A DNA stretch of 64,000 nucleotides from contig JAHHSI010000004.1 of NCBI GenBank assembly GCA_020025275.1, positions 62,001-126,000 on the forward strand, given 5' to 3'. This document shows, piece by piece, positions 1 to 6,643 of this stretch. Both the position numbers and the translations under genes were made by a program. The stretch's first letter is position 1. Each line of letters begins with the position of its first letter. Below the pieces are notes generated by a model. That model was given only the letters and a program-made list of their open reading frames with translations. It did not search any database and was not told the origin of the DNA. Source of the stretch: Oscillospiraceae bacterium. Lineage in GTDB: Bacteria; Bacillota; Clostridia; Oscillospirales; Oscillospiraceae.

Positions 1-1
1 C

Positions 2-466
2 GCTTTTGAAGAGGCGGACCGTGCGGGGTTGGACTACACCATCGACACCATTGAGCTGCGGGAGGCACATCCCAACACCGCCGTGATCGAAGTGTGGGAT
101 AAGTCGGGCCGCCGGCTTCAGCTTCAGGCGTCCTCGCTGGGCGGCGGGCGGATTATGGTGGACGAACTGGACGGGATCGGTGTGAGCTTCAGCGGTGAAT
201 ATCATACACTGGTCGTACGCAATCGGGATGCGTTCGGCGCAGTGGCCTCTGTTACGGGGCAGCTGAGCCGCATCCGGATCAATGTGGCGAATATGAGTCT
301 GTGCCGTCATAAGCGGGGCGGGGATGCCCTGATGGTGATTGAGACAGACCAGCGCCTGCGCCCGGCGCAGGTGGACGCACTGCGCCGCATTGAGGGGGTG
401 CTGTCGGTGACCTATTACGATAAGGAGGAAGACGAATATGCTGCATTCGATGCAATGGATTGCTGA
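2..466 (+). CDS. sdaAB: L-serine dehydratase, beta subunit (5' truncated by window edge)
   Basis: Small subunit of the two-chain, iron-sulfur L-serine dehydratase that deaminates L-serine to pyruvate and ammonia in the cytoplasm. The frame is open to the first bases of the window, so the true start lies upstream; 154 residues are visible. The C-terminal 75 or so residues have ACT-domain character (HTLVVRNRDAFGAVASV, then SRIRINVANMSL), the regulatory domain usual in SdaAB. It overlaps sdaAA by 29 bases, the standard arrangement for this split enzyme, implying coupled translation. Family assignment rests on the ACT pattern plus the sdaAA partner; what precedes it is not visible. Confidence 0.9.
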   Translation, partial: AFEEADRAGLDYTIDTIELREAHPNTAVIEVWDKSGRRLQLQASSLGGGRIMVDELDGIGVSFSGEYHTLVVRNRDAFGAVASVTGQLSRIRINVANMSLCRHKRGGDALMVIETDQRLRPAQVDALRRIEGVLSVTYYDKEEDEYAAFDAMDC

Positions 467-1307
467 GCAGTCCAAGGAGAAGGGAATCGACTTTTGGGAA
501 GTGGTACTGCAAAGCGACATGGAGCAGCGTGAGGTGAGCCGCCAGCAGTCGGTGGCCCGTATGCTGACGGTGTGGCAGGCCATGGTGGAGGCATCGTACA
601 GCTATACGGGAGATCTGCGCAGTGTCAGTGGCCTTGTGGGCGGCGACGGCATGAAAATGCGTCAGTACCAGCTGCGGGGCCGCAGCCTCAGCGGCAGCTA
701 CGTGGGGGACGTGATCGCTGAGGCGCTGAGTATGGCGGAGTCCAATGCCTGTATGCGCCGGATCGTGGCGGCCCCTACGGCGGGTGCCTGCGGCGTTTTG
801 CCGGCCGTGCTGCTGCCGCTATGTCAGCGGGATTCCCTGACCCAGCGGCAGATTTTGAAGGGGCTCTATGTGGCCAGCGGTGTGGGGGCTGTGATTGCGC
901 ACCGGGCCTCCATCGCCGGAGCGTCCGGCGGGTGTCAGGCGGAGGTGGGGACGGCCTCAGCCATGGCGGCAGGCGCCCTCACGGCCATCCGCGGCGGAGA
1001 CAGCGAGCAGGTGTGCCATGCGGTGGCCATGGCGCTGAAGAACCTGCTGGGGCTGGTTTGTGACCCTGTGGCCGGTCTGGTGGAGGTGCCTTGCGTCAAA
1101 CGGAACGTGATCGGCGCAGTCAACGCCGTCAGCGCCGCAGACATGGCGCTGGCGGGCATCGAGAGCCGGATCCCGGCCGACGAGGTCATCGATGCCATGG
1201 ATCAGGTGGGCCGCCGTCTGCCTGTGGAATTCCGGGAGACGGCACTGGGTGGTCTGGCGGCCACGCCCACCGGTCAGAAAGTCAAAGAGAAGATGAAGCG
1301 GATCTAA
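438..1307 (+). CDS. sdaAA: L-serine dehydratase, alpha subunit (iron-sulfur)
   Basis: Catalytic subunit of the [4Fe-4S] L-serine dehydratase (serine to pyruvate plus ammonia). The 289-residue product has the family length and signatures: NACMRRIVAAPTAGACGVLP in the middle and CDPVAGLVEVPCVKRN further on, which carry the cysteines that ligate the cluster. The start at 438 follows AAGGAGG at 422-428 and lies inside the end of sdaAB. An oxygen-labile enzyme of this type fits an anaerobe that ferments serine. The next gene begins 18 bases after the stop and may be cotranscribed. Confidence 0.95.
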   Translation: MLHSMQWIAEQSKEKGIDFWEVVLQSDMEQREVSRQQSVARMLTVWQAMVEASYSYTGDLRSVSGLVGGDGMKMRQYQLRGRSLSGSYVGDVIAEALSMAESNACMRRIVAAPTAGACGVLPAVLLPLCQRDSLTQRQILKGLYVASGVGAVIAHRASIAGASGGCQAEVGTASAMAAGALTAIRGGDSEQVCHAVAMALKNLLGLVCDPVAGLVEVPCVKRNVIGAVNAVSAADMALAGIESRIPADEVIDAMDQVGRRLPVEFRETALGGLAATPTGQKVKEKMKRI

Positions 1308-1325
1308 GAAAGAAGGCGGTCACGT

Positions 1326-2312
1326 ATGCGCCAGTTGATGAACATTACCGGCTACAGCGACGATGTGGAGCGGTATGCCGGCGCGGAAGATCTGGAAAAC
1401 TTTCTTCGCAGCTGCGGATTGGACGGCGTGGAGCTGATGGACTCAGGGGAACCCTGCCTGCCGATCTTCCGGCCGCAGCGGGTGTATGGTGTCCATCTCC
1501 CGTGCTACAGCACGTGGATGCCCCTCTGGTTGGGGGAACAGGAAAAACTTGTGGCAGAATTTGGCAGTGAGGAGGCGTATCGTGCCTTCTACGGCGGCGG
1601 GACGAGGGAGGCTCTGGTGGAAGCCCTTGGCCGCAGTCTGGATATGGCGGGGCGTTGGCAGCCGGAATATTTGGTGCTGCACGTGTCCGAGTGTTCCATG
1701 GCGGACTCCATGCTGCGCCGTCGTTCCTACAGCGATGAGGCAGTCATCGATGCCATGATCGACCTGGTCAACCAGGCGGTGGACCGAATGCCGGGCACGC
1801 CGTGGCTCCTCTTTGAAAATCTCTGGTACGACGGCCTTACCATGGAGCGGCCGGAGATCACGGAGCGGCTGCTCTCCGGCGTCCGCTATCCCAAAACGGG
1901 GATCATGCTGGATCTGGGACACCTGATGCATACCAATATGGACCTGCGCTCTCCGGAGGAGGCGGTGGACTATTTCCACACGGTGCTGGACCGCTATGAG
2001 GATCTGAGCATCATCCACGGGGTGCATCTCCATCAATCCCTCAGCGGCGAATTTTACCGCCATCTGATGGCCACGTGGCAGCCGACGGAGGGGGATTACT
2101 ACCGGCGGATGGGGAAAGTCATGGAGAATATTTTCCGCATCGACACCCACCGGCCCTTCCTCTCACCCCGCATCGGAGAGATCCTGCGCCGCATTGCACC
2201 GGACTATCTGACCATTGAGCTGATTTCACGCAGCCGCAAGGAGCATGAGACCATGCTCCGCCAGCAGCGGCAGGTGCTGCAGGCGGCGGGCATTGCGCCG
2301 GCCGTATGGTAA
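1326..2312 (+). CDS. Sugar phosphate isomerase/epimerase-like TIM-barrel protein
   Basis: A 328-residue protein of the xylose-isomerase-like TIM-barrel superfamily (AP endonuclease family 2 fold). Visible strand-end motifs are EYLVLHVSECS, WLLFENLWYDGL, GIMLDLGHLMHTNMDL and IIHGVHLHQSLSG, with the Glu, Asp and His positions typical of metal-dependent epimerases or isomerases of this group. The substrate cannot be told from sequence. It follows sdaAA by 18 bases on the same strand and ends in a strong terminator, so it is probably the last gene of the serine dehydratase transcript. A sugar or cyclitol epimerase is more likely than a DNA repair enzyme, but this is inference. Confidence 0.7.
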   Translation: MRQLMNITGYSDDVERYAGAEDLENFLRSCGLDGVELMDSGEPCLPIFRPQRVYGVHLPCYSTWMPLWLGEQEKLVAEFGSEEAYRAFYGGGTREALVEALGRSLDMAGRWQPEYLVLHVSECSMADSMLRRRSYSDEAVIDAMIDLVNQAVDRMPGTPWLLFENLWYDGLTMERPEITERLLSGVRYPKTGIMLDLGHLMHTNMDLRSPEEAVDYFHTVLDRYEDLSIIHGVHLHQSLSGEFYRHLMATWQPTEGDYYRRMGKVMENIFRIDTHRPFLSPRIGEILRRIAPDYLTIELISRSRKEHETMLRQQRQVLQAAGIAPAVW

Positions 2313-2373
2313 GGTGGGGCCGGCAGATCGTCACACAAGTGCATACATCGTACATACGTGCCTATAAAAAGAA

Positions 2374-2410
2374 CCCCCGGCACACGCATTGGCGTGTGCC
2401 GGGGGTTTTT
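2374..2410 (+). terminator. Bidirectional rho-independent terminator
   Basis: A 14-bp GC-rich stem (2374-2387 pairing with 2392-2405) with a four-base ATTG loop, followed by TTTTT on the plus strand and preceded by an A-run (2366-2370) that supplies Ts on the minus strand. It sits between the convergent ends of the TIM-barrel gene and the serA-like gene and should serve both. Confidence 0.93.
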
Positions 2411-2436
2411 GACCGGGACCGGGAGGGTGGAGCCGC

Positions 2437-3345
2437 TCAGCTCCGGAAATGCTCGATGATTTCGACCACCTCGCCGCCGATCCGCTTTTGTGCCTCGCCG
2501 GTGGCGGCGCCGATATGCGGCGTGCAGGAGACCATGGGGTGGCTGTAGAGCGCTTCGTTGGCCGTGGGCTCCTGGGCAAATACGTCCAGACCGGCGGCGC
2601 GGACCTTGCCGGATTCCAGTGCAGCCAGCAGCGCATCCTCATCGATGTTTGCACCGCGGGAGGTGTTGATGATCACCACGCCGTCCTTCATCTGTGCAAG
2701 GGTGTCGGCGTTGATGATCGGCTTGCCCGGCAGGGCCGGGGTGTGGAGACTGATAAAATCGGACTGGGTCAGCAGTTCCTCCATGGTGACCTGCGTGAAG
2801 CCCTGTGCCACCAGTTCCGGCTTGGGGCTGCGCCCGGTAAAGAGCACCTGCATCCCGATGGCCTTCGCCATCACGGCCAGCTTCTGGCCGATGCGGCCGC
2901 AGCCGATAATGCCCAGAGTCTTTCCCTGCAGTTCCATGCCCTTGCCATAGGCTTTCTTTTCCCATTTGCCCTGGCGCATGGTGCTGCCGGCAATGGAAAT
3001 GTAGCGGCAGCAGGCGAACATATGGCCCATGGCCATCTCGGCCACGGACTGGGAGGAGGCTCCCGGTGTATTGCGCACGGTGATGCCTTGACTCTCAGCG
3101 TAAGTAACATCAATGTTGTCCACGCCGACGCCACCGCGGATGATCAATTTGAGCCGCCCGCCCTTGGCCTCGTCTATGTGGTTCTGGCGGACTTTTGTCT
3201 TGGAACGCACCACCACAGCGTCAAAGTCCCGCAGGGCGCTTCCCAGCGCTTCCGGCTCATAGAACTGCTCCACCACCTCGTGGCCCAGCTCCCGCAAGCG
3301 GGAAATTGCAGATTTGTCCATACCGTCAGTAATCAGAATACGCAT
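2437..3345 (-). CDS. serA: D-3-phosphoglycerate dehydrogenase-like 2-hydroxyacid dehydrogenase
   Basis: NAD-dependent D-2-hydroxyacid dehydrogenase, most like the short 3-phosphoglycerate dehydrogenase that opens serine biosynthesis. The 302-residue chain has the Rossmann dinucleotide motif GCGRIGQ, the catalytic Arg in NTSRGANID, the Glu in DVFAQEP and the catalytic His in TPHIGAAT. There is no C-terminal ACT domain, so feedback inhibition by serine through ACT is not expected. The start follows AGGAGG at the right distance on the minus strand. It lies convergent to the serine dehydratase genes. Related hydroxyacid dehydrogenases (glyoxylate, hydroxypyruvate) cannot be fully excluded. Confidence 0.8.
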   Translation of the reverse strand: MRILITDGMDKSAISRLRELGHEVVEQFYEPEALGSALRDFDAVVVRSKTKVRQNHIDEAKGGRLKLIIRGGVGVDNIDVTYAESQGITVRNTPGASSQSVAEMAMGHMFACCRYISIAGSTMRQGKWEKKAYGKGMELQGKTLGIIGCGRIGQKLAVMAKAIGMQVLFTGRSPKPELVAQGFTQVTMEELLTQSDFISLHTPALPGKPIINADTLAQMKDGVVIINTSRGANIDEDALLAALESGKVRAAGLDVFAQEPTANEALYSHPMVSCTPHIGAATGEAQKRIGGEVVEIIEHFRS

Positions 3346-3434
3346 CGCTACATCCTCCTAATTTTGATGTGGATCATAAAATGGATTGGGACAGGGTAGA
3401 CATATAAAATTTGTTTATGGCAGGTATTATCTGT

Positions 3435-3463
3435 ATTTTATCTGATGCTACGGGAAGAATCAA
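3435..3463 (-). promoter_or_regulatory. Sigma-A promoter for serA-like gene
   Basis: On the minus strand TTGATT (3463-3458) is followed after 17 bases by TAAAAT (3440-3435), about 90 bases upstream of the gene start. The 317-base gap 3346-3662 holds this promoter and the divergent one for the DUF2156 gene; I see nothing else in it. Confidence 0.65.
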
Positions 3464-3591
3464 GCGCTTTTGGGTAAAAGACTAAAAAAATTTTAGACAA
3501 ACTGAAAAATTGTAGAAAAAAGAGGGGCGACGCTGTACAGACTGCGGTATAAATGACGGCTCCGGCAGGGGAAAATAGGGAGAAACGGCTC

Positions 3592-3620
3592 TTGTCACGG
3601 CGAAAAAGGTGGCGTATAAT
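3592..3620 (+). promoter_or_regulatory. Sigma-A promoter for the DUF2156-GNAT gene
   Basis: TTGTCA at 3592-3597 and TATAAT at 3615-3620 with a 17-base spacer. An AAAGGAG Shine-Dalgarno follows just before the ATG at 3663. Confidence 0.75.
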
Positions 3621-3662
3621 GATGCAAAACGAAAAATGCCATCGAATGAAAAAGGAGAATTC

Positions 3663-5063
3663 ATGTTAACATTTAAAACGATTACGCCCGAGAATGCGCA
3701 GGAGCTGCAGCCCTATTACGCGCAGTGCAGCTATCGCCTTTGCGAATATTCGGTGGGTGTGAAAGTCATGTGGCGCAGCTATCTCCACCCGGAGTACGCC
3801 ATCGCTGCCGGCTGCCTTATTGTCCGCAGCTGCAGCCATGGGCGGTGTGCCTTCGACTATCCCGTTCCGGGTCCGGAGGGCAATGTGGATGAGGCGCTGC
3901 GGGAGATCGAGCAGTGGTGCACCCAGAACGGATGCCGCCTGATCCTCAATCCGGTGCCGGAGATGACGGCCGAGCAGCTGGTGCGCCGCTATCCCCAGAT
4001 CTGTATGCGCAACGACCGCGCGTGGAAGGACTATCTTTACAACAGGGAGGATCTGGCGAATTTTGCCGGACGCCGCTACAGCGGCCAGCGCAACCATATC
4101 AATAAATTCCGCAAGAATTACCCCGACGCCCACTATGTGGAGCTGACAGCGGACAACAGTGCGCTGGTGGAGGACTTCTGGCAGCGCTATCAACAGGAGT
4201 TCCAGAAAGAGGACAACGAGAATGCGCGTCATGAGCTGGCCTATGCCAAGGAGTTGTTTTCCATGCTGGATACAGGTTGGTTCCGGGCCGGCGGTCTGCA
4301 GGTGGACGACCATCTGGTGGCGCTGTGTCTGGGTGAACTGTGCGGGCAGACCATGTCGGTCCACATCGAAAAGGCGCTCTATTCCCATGCGGGAGCCTAC
4401 CCCGCCATGGTGCAGGCCTTTGCTCAGCGCTGCGGTGAGGATGTGCGGTGGATGAACCGGGAGGACGATGCCCGTGACAAGGGACTGCGTACCTCTAAGC
4501 TGCAGTATCTGCCCTGTGAACTGGCGGGGAAGATGCAGCTGTCGGTGGGCTGCGAGCTGGATCACATCGATGCCATTCCGTGCCTGACGACGGAACGGCT
4601 GACACTGGATGCCCTGACCGAGTCGGATAACGAGGTCTATCAGAAACTCTGTCTGGACGATGAGCGGAACCGGTGGTGGGGCTATGACTATCGCAAGGAT
4701 CTGCACGGAGAGCTGACGGACCACTATTTTCTGGAGGTGGCACGGCAGGACTTTGCAGCACGGCGTGCCATCAATTTTGCCGTCCGCCGAGAGGGGCAGT
4801 GCATCGGCGAAGTGGTGCTCTATGACTTCGACTGGCGCGGCGGCGCTGAGCTGGGCTGCCGGATCATTCCGGAGTGTGCCGGCTACGGTTACGGCACAGA
4901 GGCCTTTGCCGCCGTGGCGGAGTGGGCACTGTACCGACTGGGTCTGACACGGGTGGTGGCCAAGTGCTATAAGGAAAATACGCCGTCTGCGCAGATGCTG
5001 TCCTCCTGTATGCGTCAGGTTGCGGAAGACGAGACCTTCCATTACTTTGAAAAGATGATTTAA
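3663..5063 (+). CDS. DUF2156 (lysyltransferase-like) and GNAT acetyltransferase fusion protein
   Basis: A 466-residue protein with two acyltransferase-fold halves. Residues about 1-290 resemble DUF2156, the GNAT-like domain related to the C-terminal part of phosphatidylglycerol lysyltransferase (NRAWKDYLYN, GQRNHINKFRKNYP, the REDDARDKGLRTSK stretch). Residues about 305-466 look like a RimJ/RimL-type N-acetyltransferase (LTTERLTLDALTESD, the acetyl-CoA loop region CAGYGYGTEAFAAVAEWA). The ATG at 3663 was chosen because AAAGGAG precedes it; an in-frame ATG at 3609 overlaps the promoter. It is monocistronic between its own promoter and a terminator. Substrates are unknown; tRNA-dependent aminoacyl transfer or small-molecule acetylation are possibilities only. 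Confidence 0.7.
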   Translation: MLTFKTITPENAQELQPYYAQCSYRLCEYSVGVKVMWRSYLHPEYAIAAGCLIVRSCSHGRCAFDYPVPGPEGNVDEALREIEQWCTQNGCRLILNPVPEMTAEQLVRRYPQICMRNDRAWKDYLYNREDLANFAGRRYSGQRNHINKFRKNYPDAHYVELTADNSALVEDFWQRYQQEFQKEDNENARHELAYAKELFSMLDTGWFRAGGLQVDDHLVALCLGELCGQTMSVHIEKALYSHAGAYPAMVQAFAQRCGEDVRWMNREDDARDKGLRTSKLQYLPCELAGKMQLSVGCELDHIDAIPCLTTERLTLDALTESDNEVYQKLCLDDERNRWWGYDYRKDLHGELTDHYFLEVARQDFAARRAINFAVRREGQCIGEVVLYDFDWRGGAELGCRIIPECAGYGYGTEAFAAVAEWALYRLGLTRVVAKCYKENTPSAQMLSSCMRQVAEDETFHYFEKMI

Positions 5064-5072
5064 CAAAACAAT

Positions 5073-5106
5073 GAGCACTTTCGATAGAGAAAGTGCTCGT
5101 TGTTTT
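5073..5106 (+). terminator. Rho-independent terminator after the DUF2156-GNAT gene
   Basis: Stem GAGCACTTTC (5073-5082) with GAAAGTGCTC (5089-5098), extended by flanking A/T pairs, then GTTGTTTT. It begins about ten bases after the stop codon. Confidence 0.85.
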
Positions 5107-5155
5107 GCTATTTGCACGAAAAATACTTCCGTACCGATAAAAACGGGAAATGCGA

Positions 5156-5184
5156 TTGAATTATCAAATGCACGGTGCTACAAT
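5156..5184 (+). promoter_or_regulatory. Sigma-A promoter of the surface-protein leader
   Basis: TTGAAT (5156-5161), 17-base spacer, TACAAT (5179-5184). It predicts a transcript start near 5191, so the mRNA has a leader of about 108 bases before the ATG at 5299, almost all of which is in hairpins. Confidence 0.7.
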
Positions 5185-5190
5185 TTGAAT

Positions 5191-5298
5191 ACCAACAGGT
5201 TCTCCACGGGATGGAACCTCGGAGATGACCTGTACACACGCTCGAAGGAGTTGGCAGACGGTCAAAGCCTCCTTCGAGAAAAAGAAGGAGGTTTTTTG
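5191..5298 (+). promoter_or_regulatory. Structured 5' leader with mutually exclusive hairpins (candidate riboswitch or attenuator)
   Basis: Hairpin I pairs 5195-5205 (ACAGGTTCTCC) with 5221-5225 and 5228-5233, leaving a TG bulge. A second perfect 10-bp stem pairs CTCGAAGGAG (5241-5250) with CTCCTTCGAG (5269-5278). The latter arm overlaps the 5' arm of a third hairpin, AAAGCCTCCTTC (5264-5275) with GAAGGAGGTTTT (5284-5295), which ends in a T-run and contains the Shine-Dalgarno. Stems two and three cannot form together, the layout of an antiterminator and a terminator or SD-sequestering hairpin. A short open frame (5225-5299, 24 codons) ends across the ATG. The signal sensed is unknown; no known riboswitch class was recognised. 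Confidence 0.6.
5264..5297 (+). terminator. Conditional terminator / SD-sequestering hairpin in leader
   Basis: A 12-pair stem (5264-5275 with 5284-5295, one G-T pair) and a run of six Ts at 5292-5297 immediately before the ATG at 5299. The 3' arm is also the ribosome binding site GAAGGAGG. Confidence 0.65.
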
Positions 5299-6474
5299 AT
5301 GAAACGTACCACAGGCAAAGGAATGGGTGTGCTGCTGGCACTGCTGATGCTGGTGAGTCTGCTTCCCGCAGTGGCACTGGCAGCCCCTGAGACGGACGAA
5401 CCAAAAGTGGAGATCACCACGGACAAGGGATCCGAGACGGTGGTCGGCAATGCGAAGATCCAGAGCGCCATTCAGCTGGCGGCCTACAAGTCGCCGGCGG
5501 AGAAGGTCAAGGTCAATGTGCTCTCCGGCGATCTGGACATTTGGGGGATCCCCTGCGGTGTGACCATCACCAACAGCGGCACAGGTCACGTGGTCATCAA
5601 CGGTAAGATCGGCGTAACGATCCCTACGGGAAAGACCGTCACGCTGCAGCACGTCAAGGGCTGGACCTACAGCGATCCTCCCACTTGTGAGCGGGAAGGT
5701 GTGCAGGATCTCTATAAGTGCACTGTCTGCCACAACTATTTCGAGGATGAGGCCATGACCATTAAGGTGGACAACTTCTACCAGTGGACGCATGATCCGG
5801 CCCATAAACTGCCCAAGCTGCCCCATACGCCGGAGACCATCAGTGAACCGTCCACCTGCACCATGCCGGGTGTGAAGGACTACTATCGCTGCACCTACTG
5901 TGGAAAGGTCTTTTCCGATGAGGCCTGTACGCAGGAGATCGCCGATTTGGATGTGTGGAAGGCGGAACATCGCCTGCCGTCGCTGCCCCATACGCCGGAC
6001 GAAGAGGGGTGGCATTCCAATGAATACGGCCACTACCATAAGTGTGCCGTCTGCGGTCAGCTCTTTGATGAGCAGGATCATGACTTTGAAATCGTGGTCG
6101 ATCAAAAACCCACGACCACGGAGGAGGGCTCCGGTCATCAGCACTGCACGATCTGCGGCTATGACGGGGAGACCGTGGTGCTGCCGGTCCACACCCATGA
6201 CGTAGTGCTGGTGCCCGGCAAGGAGGCCACCACCACCGAGACCGGCCTGAAGCCCTACTATTTCTGCGAGGACTGCGGCGGAAACTTTGAGGACGAGGCC
6301 TGCACCAAGGAGATCACCGGGGATCTGGATGCCTGGCGCGTGATCCCCGTCAAGGAGGCCCCGGCAACGCCGCAGACCGGTGATCAGAGCGGGATCGCCC
6401 TGTATGCGGGATTGCTGATCGTCGCCGCACTGGGAGTCGGCGTCGTCTATCGGCGCAAGCGGGAGTCGGTGTAA
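5299..6474 (+). CDS. Cell-wall-anchored CxxC-repeat surface protein
   Basis: A 391-residue exported protein. The N terminus has a basic start, a long hydrophobic stretch and an ALA-A cleavage site near residue 27. The C terminus has the sortase-type signal: TPQTGD, a hydrophobic segment (IALYAGLLIVAALGVGVVY) and the basic tail RRKRESV. Between them are at least five Cys-x-x-Cys units (CTVC, CTYC, CAVC, CTIC, CEDC), several followed by an acidic FEDEA or FSDEA motif; these look like repeated zinc-ribbon or disulfide modules seen in surface proteins of gut Clostridia. The ATG at 5299 follows AAGGAGG inside a leader hairpin. Function is unknown; adhesion or metal binding are guesses. Confidence 0.75.
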   Translation: MKRTTGKGMGVLLALLMLVSLLPAVALAAPETDEPKVEITTDKGSETVVGNAKIQSAIQLAAYKSPAEKVKVNVLSGDLDIWGIPCGVTITNSGTGHVVINGKIGVTIPTGKTVTLQHVKGWTYSDPPTCEREGVQDLYKCTVCHNYFEDEAMTIKVDNFYQWTHDPAHKLPKLPHTPETISEPSTCTMPGVKDYYRCTYCGKVFSDEACTQEIADLDVWKAEHRLPSLPHTPDEEGWHSNEYGHYHKCAVCGQLFDEQDHDFEIVVDQKPTTTEEGSGHQHCTICGYDGETVVLPVHTHDVVLVPGKEATTTETGLKPYYFCEDCGGNFEDEACTKEITGDLDAWRVIPVKEAPATPQTGDQSGIALYAGLLIVAALGVGVVYRRKRESV

Positions 6475-6516
6475 TTCCCTGAAAATTTTCCAATAATGAG
6501 ACAGTGAAACCGTCGA

Positions 6517-6555
6517 GAAGCGGTCCGGGATCCCTGCGGGGTTCCGGACCGCTTC
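6517..6555 (+). terminator. Long hairpin, probable terminator after surface protein
   Basis: An 18-pair stem with two G-T pairs (6517-6534 with 6538-6555) and a TGC loop. The following sequence (GGGCATTTCG) is only weakly T-rich, so termination efficiency is uncertain. Confidence 0.6.
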
Positions 6556-6588
6556 GGGCATTTCGAGGCGCTGCGCGAAGATTTGGCT

Positions 6589-6618
6589 GCATATTCCGGC
6601 GGAGATGTTCCCATACTA
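6589..6618 (+). promoter_or_regulatory. Candidate sigma-G (forespore) promoter
   Basis: GCATA at 6589-6593 and CATACTA at 6612-6618, separated by 18 bases, fit the forespore sigma-G consensus (GHATR, 17-18, CATNHTA) completely. It lies 26 bases before the start of a GerA/SpoVAF-type germination gene, the kind of gene sigma-G controls. Confidence 0.7.
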
Positions 6619-6643
6619 TAGGCAAAGTATGGGGAGGATGGCC

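Noticed and set aside
5200..5240. T-box-like sequence (GGGATGGAACCTCGG) in the surface-protein leader
   Set aside because: It resembles the T-box core only loosely, there is no specifier stem-loop, and the downstream gene is not an amino-acid gene.
5255..5275. Resemblance to the c-di-GMP-I riboswitch (GACG..CAAAGCCTCC)
   Set aside because: Only this short piece matches; the CACGCACAGGG and tetraloop-receptor parts and the 3' strand are missing, and the match is explained by pairing with the terminator arm.
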